Positions 34,663 to 43,748 of a DNA stretch of 64,000 bases are shown in pieces. Every line of letters starts with the position of its first letter. Position 1 is the first letter of the stretch. The stretch is taken from assembly GCA_038121105.1 (NCBI GenBank), contig JAYONB010000005.1, positions 196,435 through 260,434 on the forward strand, given 5' to 3'. The notes beneath the pieces were generated by a model. The model was not told the DNA's origin. It ran no database searches and saw only the letters and a list, made by a program, of their open reading frames with translations. Origin of the DNA: CALJDF01 sp038121105. GTDB lineage: Bacteria; Pseudomonadota; Alphaproteobacteria; SHVP01. The translations under genes were made by a program, and so were the position numbers.

Positions 34663-36021
34663 ATGACGATCGTGACGCGTTTTTCGGCGGCGGTTTTTGC
34701 CCTCTTTGTCGCAACGCTTTTTGCGGTGCAGTTCTCTGCAAATTCGGCCCGGGCGCAACTGCAGATCGATATCACGCGCGGCAACGTCGATCCGCTGCCC
34801 ATTGCGATCGGCGATCTCACGGGGACCACCCCGGACACGACGCGGGTGGGGCGGGATATCTCCGGCGTCATTGCCGCAAACCTCGAACGGTCGGGGTTGT
34901 TCCGTGCGATCGAGCGCGCGGCTTTCATCGAAGATCCGACACAAATAACCTTGCGGCCCCGGTTCGGCGATTGGCGTCTCATCAACGCGCAAGCGCTCGT
35001 CACGGGTGGGGCGGTCGAAGAGGGCGACGGTCGTCTGCGGGTCGAATTCCGCCTGTGGGATACCTTCGCCGAGCAGCAGATGACGGGTCTGGTCTATGTC
35101 ACCAACCCCGAGAATTGGCGCCGCATCGCGCATTTGATTTCCGATGCGATCTACAAGCGTTTGACCGGCGAGGATGGCTACTTCGACACACGAATCGTCT
35201 ACATCTCCGAAACCGGTGCCGCCGACAAACGCATCAAGCGCCTGGCATTGATGGATCAAGACGGCGCGGGACACCGTTTTTTGACCGACGGCAAGGACCT
35301 CGTGCTCACGCCACGGTTTTCGCCTACCCGCCAAGAAATCACCTATCTCAGCTATTTCGGCGATCGGCCGCGGGTCTACATTTACAACATCGATACCGGC
35401 CAACAGGAAATCCTCGGCGACTTCCCCGGCATGACGTTCGCACCACGTTTCTCGCCGGACGGCAACCGTGTGATCATGAGCTTGGCCGTCGACGGCAATT
35501 CGGACATCTACACGATGGATGTCCGCACCCGTCGGGTCGAGCAACTCACCCGCAACCCCGCGATCGACACCTCGCCGTCGTTCGCCCCGGACGGCTCTCG
35601 GATCACCTTCAACTCCGATCGCAGCGGCACCCAGCAGATCTATGTGATGGATGCCGACGGGGACGGACAAAAGCGCATCAGTTTTGGCGACGGGCGTTAT
35701 GCCACGCCGGTTTGGTCCCCGCGCGGCGACCTCATCGCCTTTACCAAGTTTCGCCGGGGGCGCTTTCACATTGGCGTTATGCGGCCCGATGGGACCGGCG
35801 AACGGTTGCTGACGGAGAGCTTTTTGGACGAGGCGCCGACATGGGCTCCGAACGGTCGGGTGATCATGTTCTTTCGCCAACAACCGCGGCGCGATGACGG
35901 TTCCGGCGGCGAAGTCGCCCTCTGGTCGGTCGATTTGACCGGCTTCAACGAGCGTCGCGTGGTCACGCCGCTCGACGGCTCCGACCCGGCATGGTCGCCC
36001 TTGTTTTCCGAAAGTCGCTAA
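34663..36021 (+). CDS. tolB: Tol-Pal system beta-propeller protein TolB
   Basis: Periplasmic protein that binds Pal and TolA, 452 residues. A Sec signal peptide ends near ANSARAQ. The N-terminal domain spans about 28-160, and six propeller blades follow with repeats such as FSPDGNRVIM, FAPDGSRITFNSDRSG and WSPRGDLIAFT. It follows tolA by 16 bases. Confidence 0.96.
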   Translation: MTIVTRFSAAVFALFVATLFAVQFSANSARAQLQIDITRGNVDPLPIAIGDLTGTTPDTTRVGRDISGVIAANLERSGLFRAIERAAFIEDPTQITLRPRFGDWRLINAQALVTGGAVEEGDGRLRVEFRLWDTFAEQQMTGLVYVTNPENWRRIAHLISDAIYKRLTGEDGYFDTRIVYISETGAADKRIKRLALMDQDGAGHRFLTDGKDLVLTPRFSPTRQEITYLSYFGDRPRVYIYNIDTGQQEILGDFPGMTFAPRFSPDGNRVIMSLAVDGNSDIYTMDVRTRRVEQLTRNPAIDTSPSFAPDGSRITFNSDRSGTQQIYVMDADGDGQKRISFGDGRYATPVWSPRGDLIAFTKFRRGRFHIGVMRPDGTGERLLTESFLDEAPTWAPNGRVIMFFRQQPRRDDGSGGEVALWSVDLTGFNERRVVTPLDGSDPAWSPLFSESR

Positions 36022-36229
36022 AAACCCCTCTAAACCCCTAGGGCGACACGAAAAAAAGGATTTGGCCCCTAGACATTGGCCGGGTCGGGCCTTACTTTCG
36101 GTCACGCGTTAGGGGCTTATTTTTGGGCCGATGCCTATTGCCGGTGACTCGGCTGGATGGGTGTCACTATGATGCGCCTGCCCAGCCCACAGATTTTGGG
36201 CGTTGGGCTATGTCGCTACGGAGAGATCA
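36022..36229. other. tolB-pal intergenic region (208 bases)
   Basis: No gene is visible. It contains several related CCCCTA/TAGGGG words (CTAAACCCCTAGGG, GGCCCCTAG, GTTAGGGGCTTA) that could pair, and A- and T-rich runs, so it may hold a weak terminator for tolB. A pal promoter is plausible; a -10-like TATGAT is at 36168-36173 with a poor -35. Nothing here is firm. Confidence 0.35.
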
Positions 36230-36769
36230 ATGCGCTTGAAGTTTACTACGATGATTGCCGCACTATTCGTCGTTGCCGCCTGTGCAACAGCCGCTGAGGA
36301 AGATAGCGCGTCGAGCGGTAGCGGGGGCGCGTCCCAAGGGGCGGCGTCGTCGACGGTTCAGCAGTCCCAATCCGGATCGGCGCAGGCCTCTCGCCAAGCA
36401 CCCGAGGTCACGCCGGGCAGCCAGCAAGACTTGGTGGCCAATATCGGCGACCGGGTTTTCTTCGACTTCGACAAGTTCGATCTGCTGCCGGCCAGCCGGT
36501 CGACCCTCGAGCTGCAGGCCGCATGGTTGAAGCGGTTCCCGAACATCAACATCACGGTCGAAGGCCATGCCGACGAACGTGGAACGCGGGAGTACAACTT
36601 GGCGCTGGGTGAGCGCCGGGCGAATTCCGTGAAAGACTTCCTCGTGTCGCAGGGCATCGACCCGCGTCGGGTGCGGACGATCAGCTACGGCAAGGAACGT
36701 CCGGTCGCCTTGGGTTCGAATGAGGCGGCATGGTCGCAGAACCGTCGGGGCGTCACCGTCGTCAACTAG
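36230..36769 (+). CDS. pal: Peptidoglycan-associated lipoprotein Pal
   Basis: Outer-membrane lipoprotein binding peptidoglycan, 179 residues. The signal peptide ends in the lipobox VVAAC (lipidated Cys18). A Ser/Gln-rich linker follows and then the OmpA domain: VFFDFDKFDL, VEGHADERGTREYNLALGERRA and GKERPVALG, with the diaminopimelate-binding Asp and Arg in these. ATG 36230 follows CGGAGAGA and puts the signal peptide at the N-terminus. Confidence 0.96.
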   Translation: MRLKFTTMIAALFVVAACATAAEEDSASSGSGGASQGAASSTVQQSQSGSAQASRQAPEVTPGSQQDLVANIGDRVFFDFDKFDLLPASRSTLELQAAWLKRFPNINITVEGHADERGTREYNLALGERRANSVKDFLVSQGIDPRRVRTISYGKERPVALGSNEAAWSQNRRGVTVVN

Positions 36770-36792
36770 CGCTGCGGCTACGAACTAAGTTG

Positions 36793-36827
36793 AAACGCCC
36801 GCTCGGGAGTACCGGAGCGGGCGTTTT
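36793..36827 (+). terminator. Rho-independent terminator after pal
   Basis: A 12-bp stem AAACGCCCGCTC / GAGCGGGCGTTT with a ten-base loop, ending in TTTT. It lies 24 bases after the pal stop and closes the tol-pal unit before cpoB. Confidence 0.82.
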
Positions 36828-36903
36828 CGATTCCGGCACGGTACCCATCTTCCGCCACAATTGCGGTGTTGTATGGTGGCTTCCGAATTTCGGGAGTGTT
36901 GAT

Positions 36904-37836
36904 ATGGCCAGATTGGCAGCAAAAAGGTGGCTGATTGTAGGGCTTGTCGCGGCCGCTTTGCCCATGGCGACCGCGCATGCGCAGCAGGGCCGCGATGCCG
37001 CCATCGCCCAGCGCCTCAGCGATATCGAGCGCACTCTTCAGGATCTCCAGCGGGCCGTCTATCGGGGCGAAACGCCGCCGGCGCAACGCGACGAACCGTC
37101 TTCGGATGAACTTCGCGCCGCCGGTATCGCGCCGGAAGCCGTCACCCAACGTCTCGTGTCCAACGAACAACGGATGTCCGACATCGAGGCCGAGCTACGC
37201 CGCCTGACGGGCGCGATCGAGACTGCCGTTCATGATGTCGACGCCATGCGCAACCGCGTCGACAAGCTGGTTGCCGATGTCGATTTCAGGCTTTCCGCGC
37301 TGGAGCAAGCGATCCAGACCAACCCGTCCGTGCCCCAAGCGGCCGCCCCTGTGCCTGGCGAGCAAGGCGTCGCCCGAGCCGCAGAAACATCTCCGCCGCC
37401 GCCACGGCAGCAGGCTGCCGTCGTCCCCGAGCAGACCCTGCCCGACGGCTCGCCGACCGAACAGTACGAACACGCGCTTTCCTTGCTGATGATCACGGCG
37501 AAATACGACACTGCCGAACAAGCATTCAAGACGTTCCTTGATGAAAACGCCGACCATCCGCTTGCCGCCAATGCTCAGTACTGGTTGGGCGAAACATTCT
37601 ATGTGAGGAAGAACTATGCAGAGGCCGCCGCCGCCTTCATCGAGGGCTACACCCGCTACCCCGAAGGCTCGAAGGCGCCCGACAACCTCCTCAAGCTCGG
37701 CATGTCGCTAGCGGCGCTCGACAACAAAGAGGATGCCTGCGCGTCGTTCGTTGAGCTCTACGCGCGATTCCCCAGTGCCGATCCCCGCCTGCTTCGCCAA
37801 GCGGACCAGCAAAAAGAAAAACTGAGCTGCCCCTAG
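36904..37836 (+). CDS. cpoB: Cell division coordinator CpoB / YbgF
   Basis: Periplasmic TPR protein that links Tol-Pal to wall synthesis at division, 310 residues. The signal peptide is WLIVGLVAAALPMATAHAQ. The N-terminal coiled coil (IAQRLSDIERTLQDLQRAV; RMSDIEAELRRL) drives trimer formation. The C-terminal TPR part holds YEHALSLLMITAKYDTAEQAFKTFL and ANAQYWLGETFYVRKNYAEAA. ATG 36904 has GGGAG upstream. The longer frame back to 36730 runs through the terminator and is not used. Confidence 0.93.
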   Translation: MARLAAKRWLIVGLVAAALPMATAHAQQGRDAAIAQRLSDIERTLQDLQRAVYRGETPPAQRDEPSSDELRAAGIAPEAVTQRLVSNEQRMSDIEAELRRLTGAIETAVHDVDAMRNRVDKLVADVDFRLSALEQAIQTNPSVPQAAAPVPGEQGVARAAETSPPPPRQQAAVVPEQTLPDGSPTEQYEHALSLLMITAKYDTAEQAFKTFLDENADHPLAANAQYWLGETFYVRKNYAEAAAAFIEGYTRYPEGSKAPDNLLKLGMSLAALDNKEDACASFVELYARFPSADPRLLRQADQQKEKLSCP

Positions 37837-37844
37837 GCGGCTTC

Positions 37845-39158
37845 ATGGCCGTTACAGTCTCTAACCAAGCGGTCCGTGCCGATCTCCAACGACGCTTCGA
37901 CGTTGCCATGGACCGGTTCGCGCCGTTTGAGGGCCAACCGCGCCTCGCGGTGGCGGTTTCGGGCGGCCCCGACAGCCTGGCCCTCGCGTTGCTCGCGAAA
38001 CGGTGGGTCGATGCGTGCAGAGGACAGCTCACGGCGCTGATCGTCGACCACGGGCTCCGTCCGGGATCGTGCGACGAGGCGCACCATGCCCAAGCGCAAC
38101 TTTGGGCGTTGGGGATTCCGGCCGAGGTTTTGACCTGGCGTGGCAATAAACCGGCAAGCGGGGTCCAAGCTGCCGCCCGAACCGCGCGCTACCGGCTGCT
38201 GCGGCATTGGTGCAGGGAAAACGGCGTCCTTCATTTGCTCACGGGCCACCACGGCGACGATCAACGGGAAACCATCGCCATGCGGCGGGCGCGGCGGAGC
38301 GGCGTTGTGGGCCTAGCGGGGATGTCCGCGATCGTCGAGGGCGGGGGTGGCCGCCTTCTTAGGCCGCTCTTGGGCCAGCGCCGTGCCGACCTGCGTGCCT
38401 TTCTGGCGATCCAGGGCGTGTCTTGGATCGACGACCCGAGCAACCGAGACGAACGATTCGAACGGGCCCGTCTACGTCGCACGCCGTTGCGCGGGCTCGC
38501 TGCGGAAGAAGTCGAGGGGGCGGCAAAGCAGCGCCAAGAGTACGAACGTCAGGTGCTGAGCATCCTTGCCCGCGCCGCATCGCTTCATCCGTTCGGGTTC
38601 TGCACCCTCGATGTCGGTGCACTCCGTGCCGAAACCCGAGACATCGTGACGGGCGCGCTCGCCAACGTTCTTGCGTGGGTCGGCGGTCGATCCTATCCGC
38701 CGGGTCCCGATTCAGCCGATCGACTGCGGACGCGCGTCCTCGACCTGGCGCCTGGCCGTTCCGCAACTCTCGCGGGTTGTTTGGTAGCCCGGCGTCGCGC
38801 GACCCTGGAGATTTCGCGCGAGCCGGGTCGATTGCCCCCCCAGACCCCTCTCTCAAGCCGCGACGCCCTGTGGGATGGCCGCTTCGAGGTATCGGTGTCC
38901 GGCGCCGAAAGTTTCGCCCCTGGGCTCGATATCGGACCCCTGGGGCGCCAGGGCTGGGCCGACGTTCGTGCGCGCGTCGCGCCGAGCCTCGTAGAGAGGG
39001 TGCCAAATGCGGCGATTTGGGCCCTGCCGGCTTTGTGGCTCGACGGCGTTCCGGCCGGGGTGCCCCAATTGTTGATCAAATGCCCGGCAACCATTCGGTT
39101 TTCTGCCGTTTTTCACCCCCACCGCACGCTGATTTCACCGACCTTTGCGGTTGCTTAA
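37845..39158 (+). CDS. tilS: tRNA(Ile)-lysidine synthase
   Basis: Modifies C34 of tRNA-Ile(CAU) so that it reads AUA. The PP-loop ATPase motif AVSGGPDSLALALLAKRW is near residue 37; VDHGLRPGSCDEAHHAQ, TGHHGDDQRET and the specificity region WIDDPSNRDERFERARLR follow. Length 437 with the C-terminal domain retained. It begins eight bases after cpoB. It is essential in most bacteria. Confidence 0.93.
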   Translation: MAVTVSNQAVRADLQRRFDVAMDRFAPFEGQPRLAVAVSGGPDSLALALLAKRWVDACRGQLTALIVDHGLRPGSCDEAHHAQAQLWALGIPAEVLTWRGNKPASGVQAAARTARYRLLRHWCRENGVLHLLTGHHGDDQRETIAMRRARRSGVVGLAGMSAIVEGGGGRLLRPLLGQRRADLRAFLAIQGVSWIDDPSNRDERFERARLRRTPLRGLAAEEVEGAAKQRQEYERQVLSILARAASLHPFGFCTLDVGALRAETRDIVTGALANVLAWVGGRSYPPGPDSADRLRTRVLDLAPGRSATLAGCLVARRRATLEISREPGRLPPQTPLSSRDALWDGRFEVSVSGAESFAPGLDIGPLGRQGWADVRARVAPSLVERVPNAAIWALPALWLDGVPAGVPQLLIKCPATIRFSAVFHPHRTLISPTFAVA

Positions 39159-39190
39159 CCGGCGATGTTCACTATGTAATTGAGGCAGTG

Positions 39191-39221
39191 GCGGCGCCTG
39201 GTTGGTGCCGCGTGTTTTTTT
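39191..39221 (+). terminator. Terminator-like hairpin just upstream of ftsH
   Basis: GCGGCGCC (39191-39198) pairs with GGTGCCGC (39204-39211) around TGGTT, followed by a seven-T run at 39215-39221. It ends only 20 bases before the ftsH start, with the ribosome site AGGGAAAAG in between. It could end tilS transcripts or act as a leader attenuator of ftsH. Confidence 0.7.
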
Positions 39222-39240
39222 GGTCTAGGGAAAAGCGGCA

Positions 39241-41181
39241 GTGAACAATCTCGGACGAAATCTAGCCCTGTGGGCGATCATCGCGTTGCTCATTGTCGCG
39301 CTGTTCCAATTGATGAATAGCGGCAGTACCTCCCGCAACGACCAACCCGATGTCGCCTTCTCGCAGTTCATTGCCGAGGTCGAAGCGGGCGACGTTCGTG
39401 AGGTCAATATCAAGGGGCACGAGATTGTCGGGACGCGGCATGACGGGACGCGGTTCAAATCGTTTGCGCCGGATGATCCCGACCTGGTGCGACGACTGAC
39501 GGATCGTGGCGTCGTTATCCATGCCGAGCCGGCGACAAAAGACACACCGCTCCTCGTCCAACTCCTTATTTCGTGGGTCCCGTTCATTCTTCTCATCGGC
39601 GTGTGGATTTTCTTCATGCGGCAGATGCAGTCCGGCGGCGGCAAGGCGATGGGCTTCGGCAAATCGCGCGCCCGTTTGCTTACCGAACGACACGGGCGTG
39701 TCACGTTCGAAGATGTGGCGGGGATCGACGAAGCGAAAGAAGAACTCGAGGAAATCGTCGAGTTTCTGAAGGATCCGCAGAAATTTCAGCGGCTTGGCGG
39801 CAAAATTCCCAAGGGCGCATTGCTTGTCGGGCCGCCCGGCACCGGTAAGACGTTGTTGGCGCGCGCCATTGCCGGCGAAGCCAACGTGCCGTTCTTCACC
39901 ATTTCAGGTTCCGATTTCGTCGAGATGTTCGTCGGCGTCGGCGCCAGCCGTGTACGCGACATGTTCGAGCAGGCCAAGAAAAACGCGCCTTGCATCATCT
40001 TCATCGACGAAATCGATGCCGTCGGTCGCCATCGCGGTGCAGGGCTCGGCGGCGGGAACGACGAACGCGAGCAAACGCTCAACCAACTTCTCGTCGAAAT
40101 GGACGGTTTCGAAACCAACGACGGCGTCATTCTCATCGCGGCGACGAACCGGCCGGACGTGTTGGATCCGGCGTTGCTTCGCCCAGGCCGTTTCGACCGT
40201 CAGGTCGTCGTGCCGAACCCGGATATCTTGGGCCGCGAAAAGATTCTCAAAGTGCACATGAAAAAGGTCCCGCTGGGACCGGACGTGGTGGCCCGGACCA
40301 TCGCGCGCGGCACCCCGGGTTTCTCCGGTGCCGATCTGGCCAATCTTGTCAACGAAGCCGCGCTTTTGGCCGCCCGTAAGGGGCGGCGCGTCGTCACCAT
40401 GCAAGAATTCGAGGACGCCAAAGATAAGGTCATGATGGGCGCCGAACGCCGCTCGATGGTCATGAGCGACGACGAAAAGAAGCTAACCGCGTATCACGAA
40501 GCCGGTCATGCTTTGGTTGGCGTGAACTGCCCCGCGTCCGATCCGATCCACAAAGCGACGATCATCCCGCGCGGGCGCGCGCTCGGTCTCGTGCAGCGTT
40601 TGCCCGAACAGGACAAATACTCGCAGTCCAGGGAATATCTCGATGATGCGCTGGCGATCGCCTTTGGTGGTCGTCTAGCAGAAGAACTGATCTTCGGTGC
40701 CGATAAAGTCACCACCGGCGCCTCCAGCGATATCCAGCAGGCCACGGCGTTGGCCCGTCGAATGGTAACCGAGTGGGGAATGAGCGATCGCCTAGGCCCG
40801 CTTCGCTACATGGATAACGAAGAAGAGGTCTTCCTCGGCCATTCCGTCACCCAGCGGAAAAACGTTTCCGAGGCGACGGCGCAAATCATCGATGAAGAAA
40901 TTCGGCGGATCGTCGACACCGCGAACGAACGGGCGCGCAAAATCCTGACCGACAATCTCGACGGTTTACACACGCTCGCGAACGGCCTGCTCGAATACGA
41001 GACTCTGACCGGCGACGAGATCGCCGCCCTATTGCGTGGCGAGACGATTACGCGTGTCGATCCCGAAGAGTCTAGTGACCAGGGCGGTGGCGCGAGTAGC
41101 TCGCCGATTCCCACGACCGGCACTAAAGACCGCGGACGCGACAACCCCGGATTTGATCCGGCACCGCAACCGGAATCGTGA
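39241..41181 (+). CDS. ftsH: ATP-dependent zinc metalloprotease FtsH
   Basis: Membrane-bound AAA+ protease, 646 residues. Helix 1 is about residues 6-24 and helix 2 about 105-125, flanking a periplasmic domain. Walker A is GPPGTGKTLLARA, Walker B FIDEIDAVG, the SRH region ATNRPDVLDPALLRPGRFDR and the zinc motif HEAGHAL. It degrades sigma-32 and LpxC in studied bacteria; rpoH is 10 kb away. GTG 39241 follows AGGGAAAAGCGGCA. Confidence 0.96.
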   Translation: MNNLGRNLALWAIIALLIVALFQLMNSGSTSRNDQPDVAFSQFIAEVEAGDVREVNIKGHEIVGTRHDGTRFKSFAPDDPDLVRRLTDRGVVIHAEPATKDTPLLVQLLISWVPFILLIGVWIFFMRQMQSGGGKAMGFGKSRARLLTERHGRVTFEDVAGIDEAKEELEEIVEFLKDPQKFQRLGGKIPKGALLVGPPGTGKTLLARAIAGEANVPFFTISGSDFVEMFVGVGASRVRDMFEQAKKNAPCIIFIDEIDAVGRHRGAGLGGGNDEREQTLNQLLVEMDGFETNDGVILIAATNRPDVLDPALLRPGRFDRQVVVPNPDILGREKILKVHMKKVPLGPDVVARTIARGTPGFSGADLANLVNEAALLAARKGRRVVTMQEFEDAKDKVMMGAERRSMVMSDDEKKLTAYHEAGHALVGVNCPASDPIHKATIIPRGRALGLVQRLPEQDKYSQSREYLDDALAIAFGGRLAEELIFGADKVTTGASSDIQQATALARRMVTEWGMSDRLGPLRYMDNEEEVFLGHSVTQRKNVSEATAQIIDEEIRRIVDTANERARKILTDNLDGLHTLANGLLEYETLTGDEIAALLRGETITRVDPEESSDQGGGASSSPIPTTGTKDRGRDNPGFDPAPQPES

Positions 41182-41208
41182 CCGACGGATCACCGTCCGA
41201 CCTGAATC

Positions 41209-41232
41209 ACCCCGCGCTTGCGCGGGGTTTTT
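41209..41232 (+). terminator. Rho-independent terminator after ftsH
   Basis: ACCCCGCGC (41209-41217) pairs with GCGCGGGGT (41220-41228), followed by TTTTT. It lies 27 bases after the ftsH stop, inside the longest possible folP reading frame, which argues for a folP start downstream of it. Confidence 0.8.
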
Positions 41233-41246
41233 CGTCGCCCGACACG

Positions 41247-42305
41247 ATGCGTCTTGTTCCCGAAGGCTTTCTCGGTGGGTCTTCCGCCGGTCCCGAGGTC
41301 GAGGCCGGAACGGCGCTCTGGCTGGCCGGTGGACCGCTGGCGTTCAGTCGCGTTCGGCTGTTGTTGCGCGCCGAGGTCGGTGCCGTAGCTGAAGTTGGGT
41401 TTAAGTTGGATGAATTGCGTTCCTGGGCCGACCGAACCAACAGCGTCACGACCCTCGATGTTGCGTTGGCCCGGCTAACCGACCCCCGCCCCGACATCCT
41501 GAGCGCCGGCCATGCCCGGCCCAAAATCGTCGGCGTGCTCAACGTGACTCCGGATAGTTTTTCCGACGGCGGTCAGTTCGAAAACGTCGAGGCCGCGATA
41601 AGCCATGGCATGGGCATGATCGACGACGGCGCCGACATGATCGACATCGGCGGTGAATCGACCCGACCCGGGGCCGACCCGGTGTCGCCCGAACATCAGT
41701 GCCGCCGAATCATACCCGTCATCGAGGCGCTTGCCGGGCGGATTCCGATATCGGTGGATACCCGCAGCGCGCAGGTCATGCGGTCGGCGGTCGCCGCCGG
41801 GGCATCCGTCGTCAACGATGTCTCCGCGTTGTCGGCCGACCCCGAGGCGCTCGAGGCGGTCGCCGATCTCGGTTGTCCGGTGATCCTGATGCACAGCCTG
41901 CGGGCGCCCAAGACCATGCAAGTGGCACCCCGCTATCGCGATGTGCGGCTCGATATCGCCGACTATCTCGACAAGCGGCTCGCTGCCTGCGCTGCCCAGG
42001 GCATTTCGCGAGATCGGATAGTCGTCGATCCGGGGATCGGCTTCGGCCAAAACGACACGCACATCGCGCTTCTCCTCCGCGATCTGGCGGTTCTCCACGG
42101 CCTGGGTTGCGCGGTGATGCTCGGCGCGTCGCGCAAAAGCTTTATTGGCCGGATCGACCGAGAAGGGCCGGCGTCCGCGCGTCTTGGTGGATCGGTGGCG
42201 GCAGCAACCCTGGGCCTGACACGAGGCGTGCAGTTTCTTCGCGTACATGATGTGGCGCAAACCCGGCAAGCGGTCGCGGTTTGGAGGCACATCGAAGGGC
42301 GCTGA
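41247..42305 (+). CDS. folP: Dihydropteroate synthase (with N-terminal extension)
   Basis: Makes dihydropteroate from p-aminobenzoate; the sulfonamide target. The TIM barrel begins at PKIVGVLNVTPDSFSDGGQF; DMIDIGGESTRPGADPV, VSVDT-like ISVDTRSAQVM, VNDVSAL and LGASRKSFIGR follow. About 90 residues of uncharacterised N-terminal domain precede the barrel, common in alphaproteobacteria. The frame is open from GTG 41178, overlapping the ftsH stop, but an ftsH terminator lies at 41209-41232. I therefore prefer ATG 41247 (352 residues). Confidence 0.88.
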   Translation: MRLVPEGFLGGSSAGPEVEAGTALWLAGGPLAFSRVRLLLRAEVGAVAEVGFKLDELRSWADRTNSVTTLDVALARLTDPRPDILSAGHARPKIVGVLNVTPDSFSDGGQFENVEAAISHGMGMIDDGADMIDIGGESTRPGADPVSPEHQCRRIIPVIEALAGRIPISVDTRSAQVMRSAVAAGASVVNDVSALSADPEALEAVADLGCPVILMHSLRAPKTMQVAPRYRDVRLDIADYLDKRLAACAAQGISRDRIVVDPGIGFGQNDTHIALLLRDLAVLHGLGCAVMLGASRKSFIGRIDREGPASARLGGSVAAATLGLTRGVQFLRVHDVAQTRQAVAVWRHIEGR

Positions 42306-42394
42306 AACACTTCGCAGCAAGTATTGACGGCGTCAGACGAGACTTCGTCGCCGAGATGTGATTCCATGCATCCATCATTCGCGGCGAAGGCACT

Positions 42395-43735
42395 ATGACG
42401 CGCAAATATTTCGGGACCGACGGCATCCGCGGGACCGCCAACCAGGAACCGATGACGGCCGAAACGGCTCTCAAGCTGGGGATGGCCGCCGGACGCGAGT
42501 TCTATCGGGGCGATCACCGGCACCGCGTCCTGATCGGCAAGGACACGCGGTTGTCGGGGTATATGCTCGAACCGGCGCTCACCGCGGGCTTTACCTCGGT
42601 CGGTATGGACGTGATTTTGGTTGGCCCTATGCCGACGCCGGCTGTGGCCATGTTGACGCGGAGTTTGCGCGCCGACCTTGGTGTCATGCTGTCGGCCTCG
42701 CACAATCCCTTTCAAGACAACGGAATCAAGCTGTTCGGGCCGGACGGTTTCAAGCTCTCCGACGCCGACGAGATACGCATCGAAAAGCGTTTCGAGTCCG
42801 GACCCGAACTGGCCCAGGCCGCCCAACTCGGTCGCGCGCAACGACTTGAAGATGCCGGCGGTCGCTATGTCGAATTCATCAAGAGCACCTATTCGAGCGA
42901 GCGCACGCTGGACGACCTCAAGGTCGTCATCGATTGCGCCAACGGCGCGGCCTACAAAGTCGCCCCGACGGTCCTTTGGGAACTGGGCGCCGAGGTGATC
43001 CCCATTGGGGTAAACCCCGACGGCACCAACATCAACGAAGGGTGCGGCTCGACCAATCCTGCGGCGCTTTGCGAACAGGTCGTCGCGCACGGCGCCGATA
43101 TCGGGATTGCGCTCGACGGCGATGCCGACCGGCTCGTCATCGCCGACGAAGCGGGCCAGGTTCTGGATGGCGATCAGGTCATGGCGATGATTGCCCAGCG
43201 CTGGCACAAAACCGGTCGGCTGCGCGGCGATGCGCTCGTTGCCACGGTCATGTCCAACCTCGGGCTCGAAATATTCCTGCGCGAACGTGGTCTAGCACTC
43301 CATCGCGTCCAAGTGGGCGATCGATATGTCTTGGAACATATGCGAGCAAACGGGCTCAACCTTGGCGGCGAGCAATCCGGGCACATCATCATTTCCGATC
43401 ACGCGACCACGGGTGACGGCCTTCTGGCGGCGCTGCAGGTTCTTGCTCTCGTCGCGGACGAGGCGCGTCCGGTCAGCGAAGTCGGCCGCCTTTTCGAGCC
43501 CGTACCTCAGTTGCTGAAGAACGTCCGCGTCCAGGGCGATGTGCCGCTGGAGTGTGACGACGTGCAACGTGCGATCGCCGACGCCGAACAGCGCTTGGGC
43601 GACAAGGGGCGTGTTCTGGTGCGAAAATCCGGGACCGAGCCGCTGGTTCGGGTGATGGCGGAAGGCTTCGACTCGGCGCTCGTCACCCAAGTCGTCGACG
43701 ATCTGAGCGCCGCGGTCGAACAAGCCGCTCCATAG
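42395..43735 (+). CDS. glmM: Phosphoglucosamine mutase
   Basis: Converts glucosamine-6-P to glucosamine-1-P for UDP-GlcNAc synthesis, 446 residues. It has YFGTDGIRGTAN at the start, the phosphoserine loop MLSASHNPFQDNGIK (active Ser about 103), the metal loop ALDGDADRLVI, the sugar loop GEQSGHIIIS and the phosphate-binding RKSGTEPLVRVM. It follows folP by 89 bases. Confidence 0.96.
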   Translation: MTRKYFGTDGIRGTANQEPMTAETALKLGMAAGREFYRGDHRHRVLIGKDTRLSGYMLEPALTAGFTSVGMDVILVGPMPTPAVAMLTRSLRADLGVMLSASHNPFQDNGIKLFGPDGFKLSDADEIRIEKRFESGPELAQAAQLGRAQRLEDAGGRYVEFIKSTYSSERTLDDLKVVIDCANGAAYKVAPTVLWELGAEVIPIGVNPDGTNINEGCGSTNPAALCEQVVAHGADIGIALDGDADRLVIADEAGQVLDGDQVMAMIAQRWHKTGRLRGDALVATVMSNLGLEIFLRERGLALHRVQVGDRYVLEHMRANGLNLGGEQSGHIIISDHATTGDGLLAALQVLALVADEARPVSEVGRLFEPVPQLLKNVRVQGDVPLECDDVQRAIADAEQRLGDKGRVLVRKSGTEPLVRVMAEGFDSALVTQVVDDLSAAVEQAAP

Positions 43736-43748
43736 GTCTCGCAGAATC

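Noticed and set aside
33528..35003. Long minus-strand frame of 491 codons opposite tolR/tolA/tolB
   Set aside because: It is antisense to three certain tol genes, low complexity, and an effect of GC-rich codon use.
36730..36903. Upstream extension of cpoB
   Set aside because: It runs across the pal 3' end and a strong terminator; the signal peptide starts at ATG 36904.
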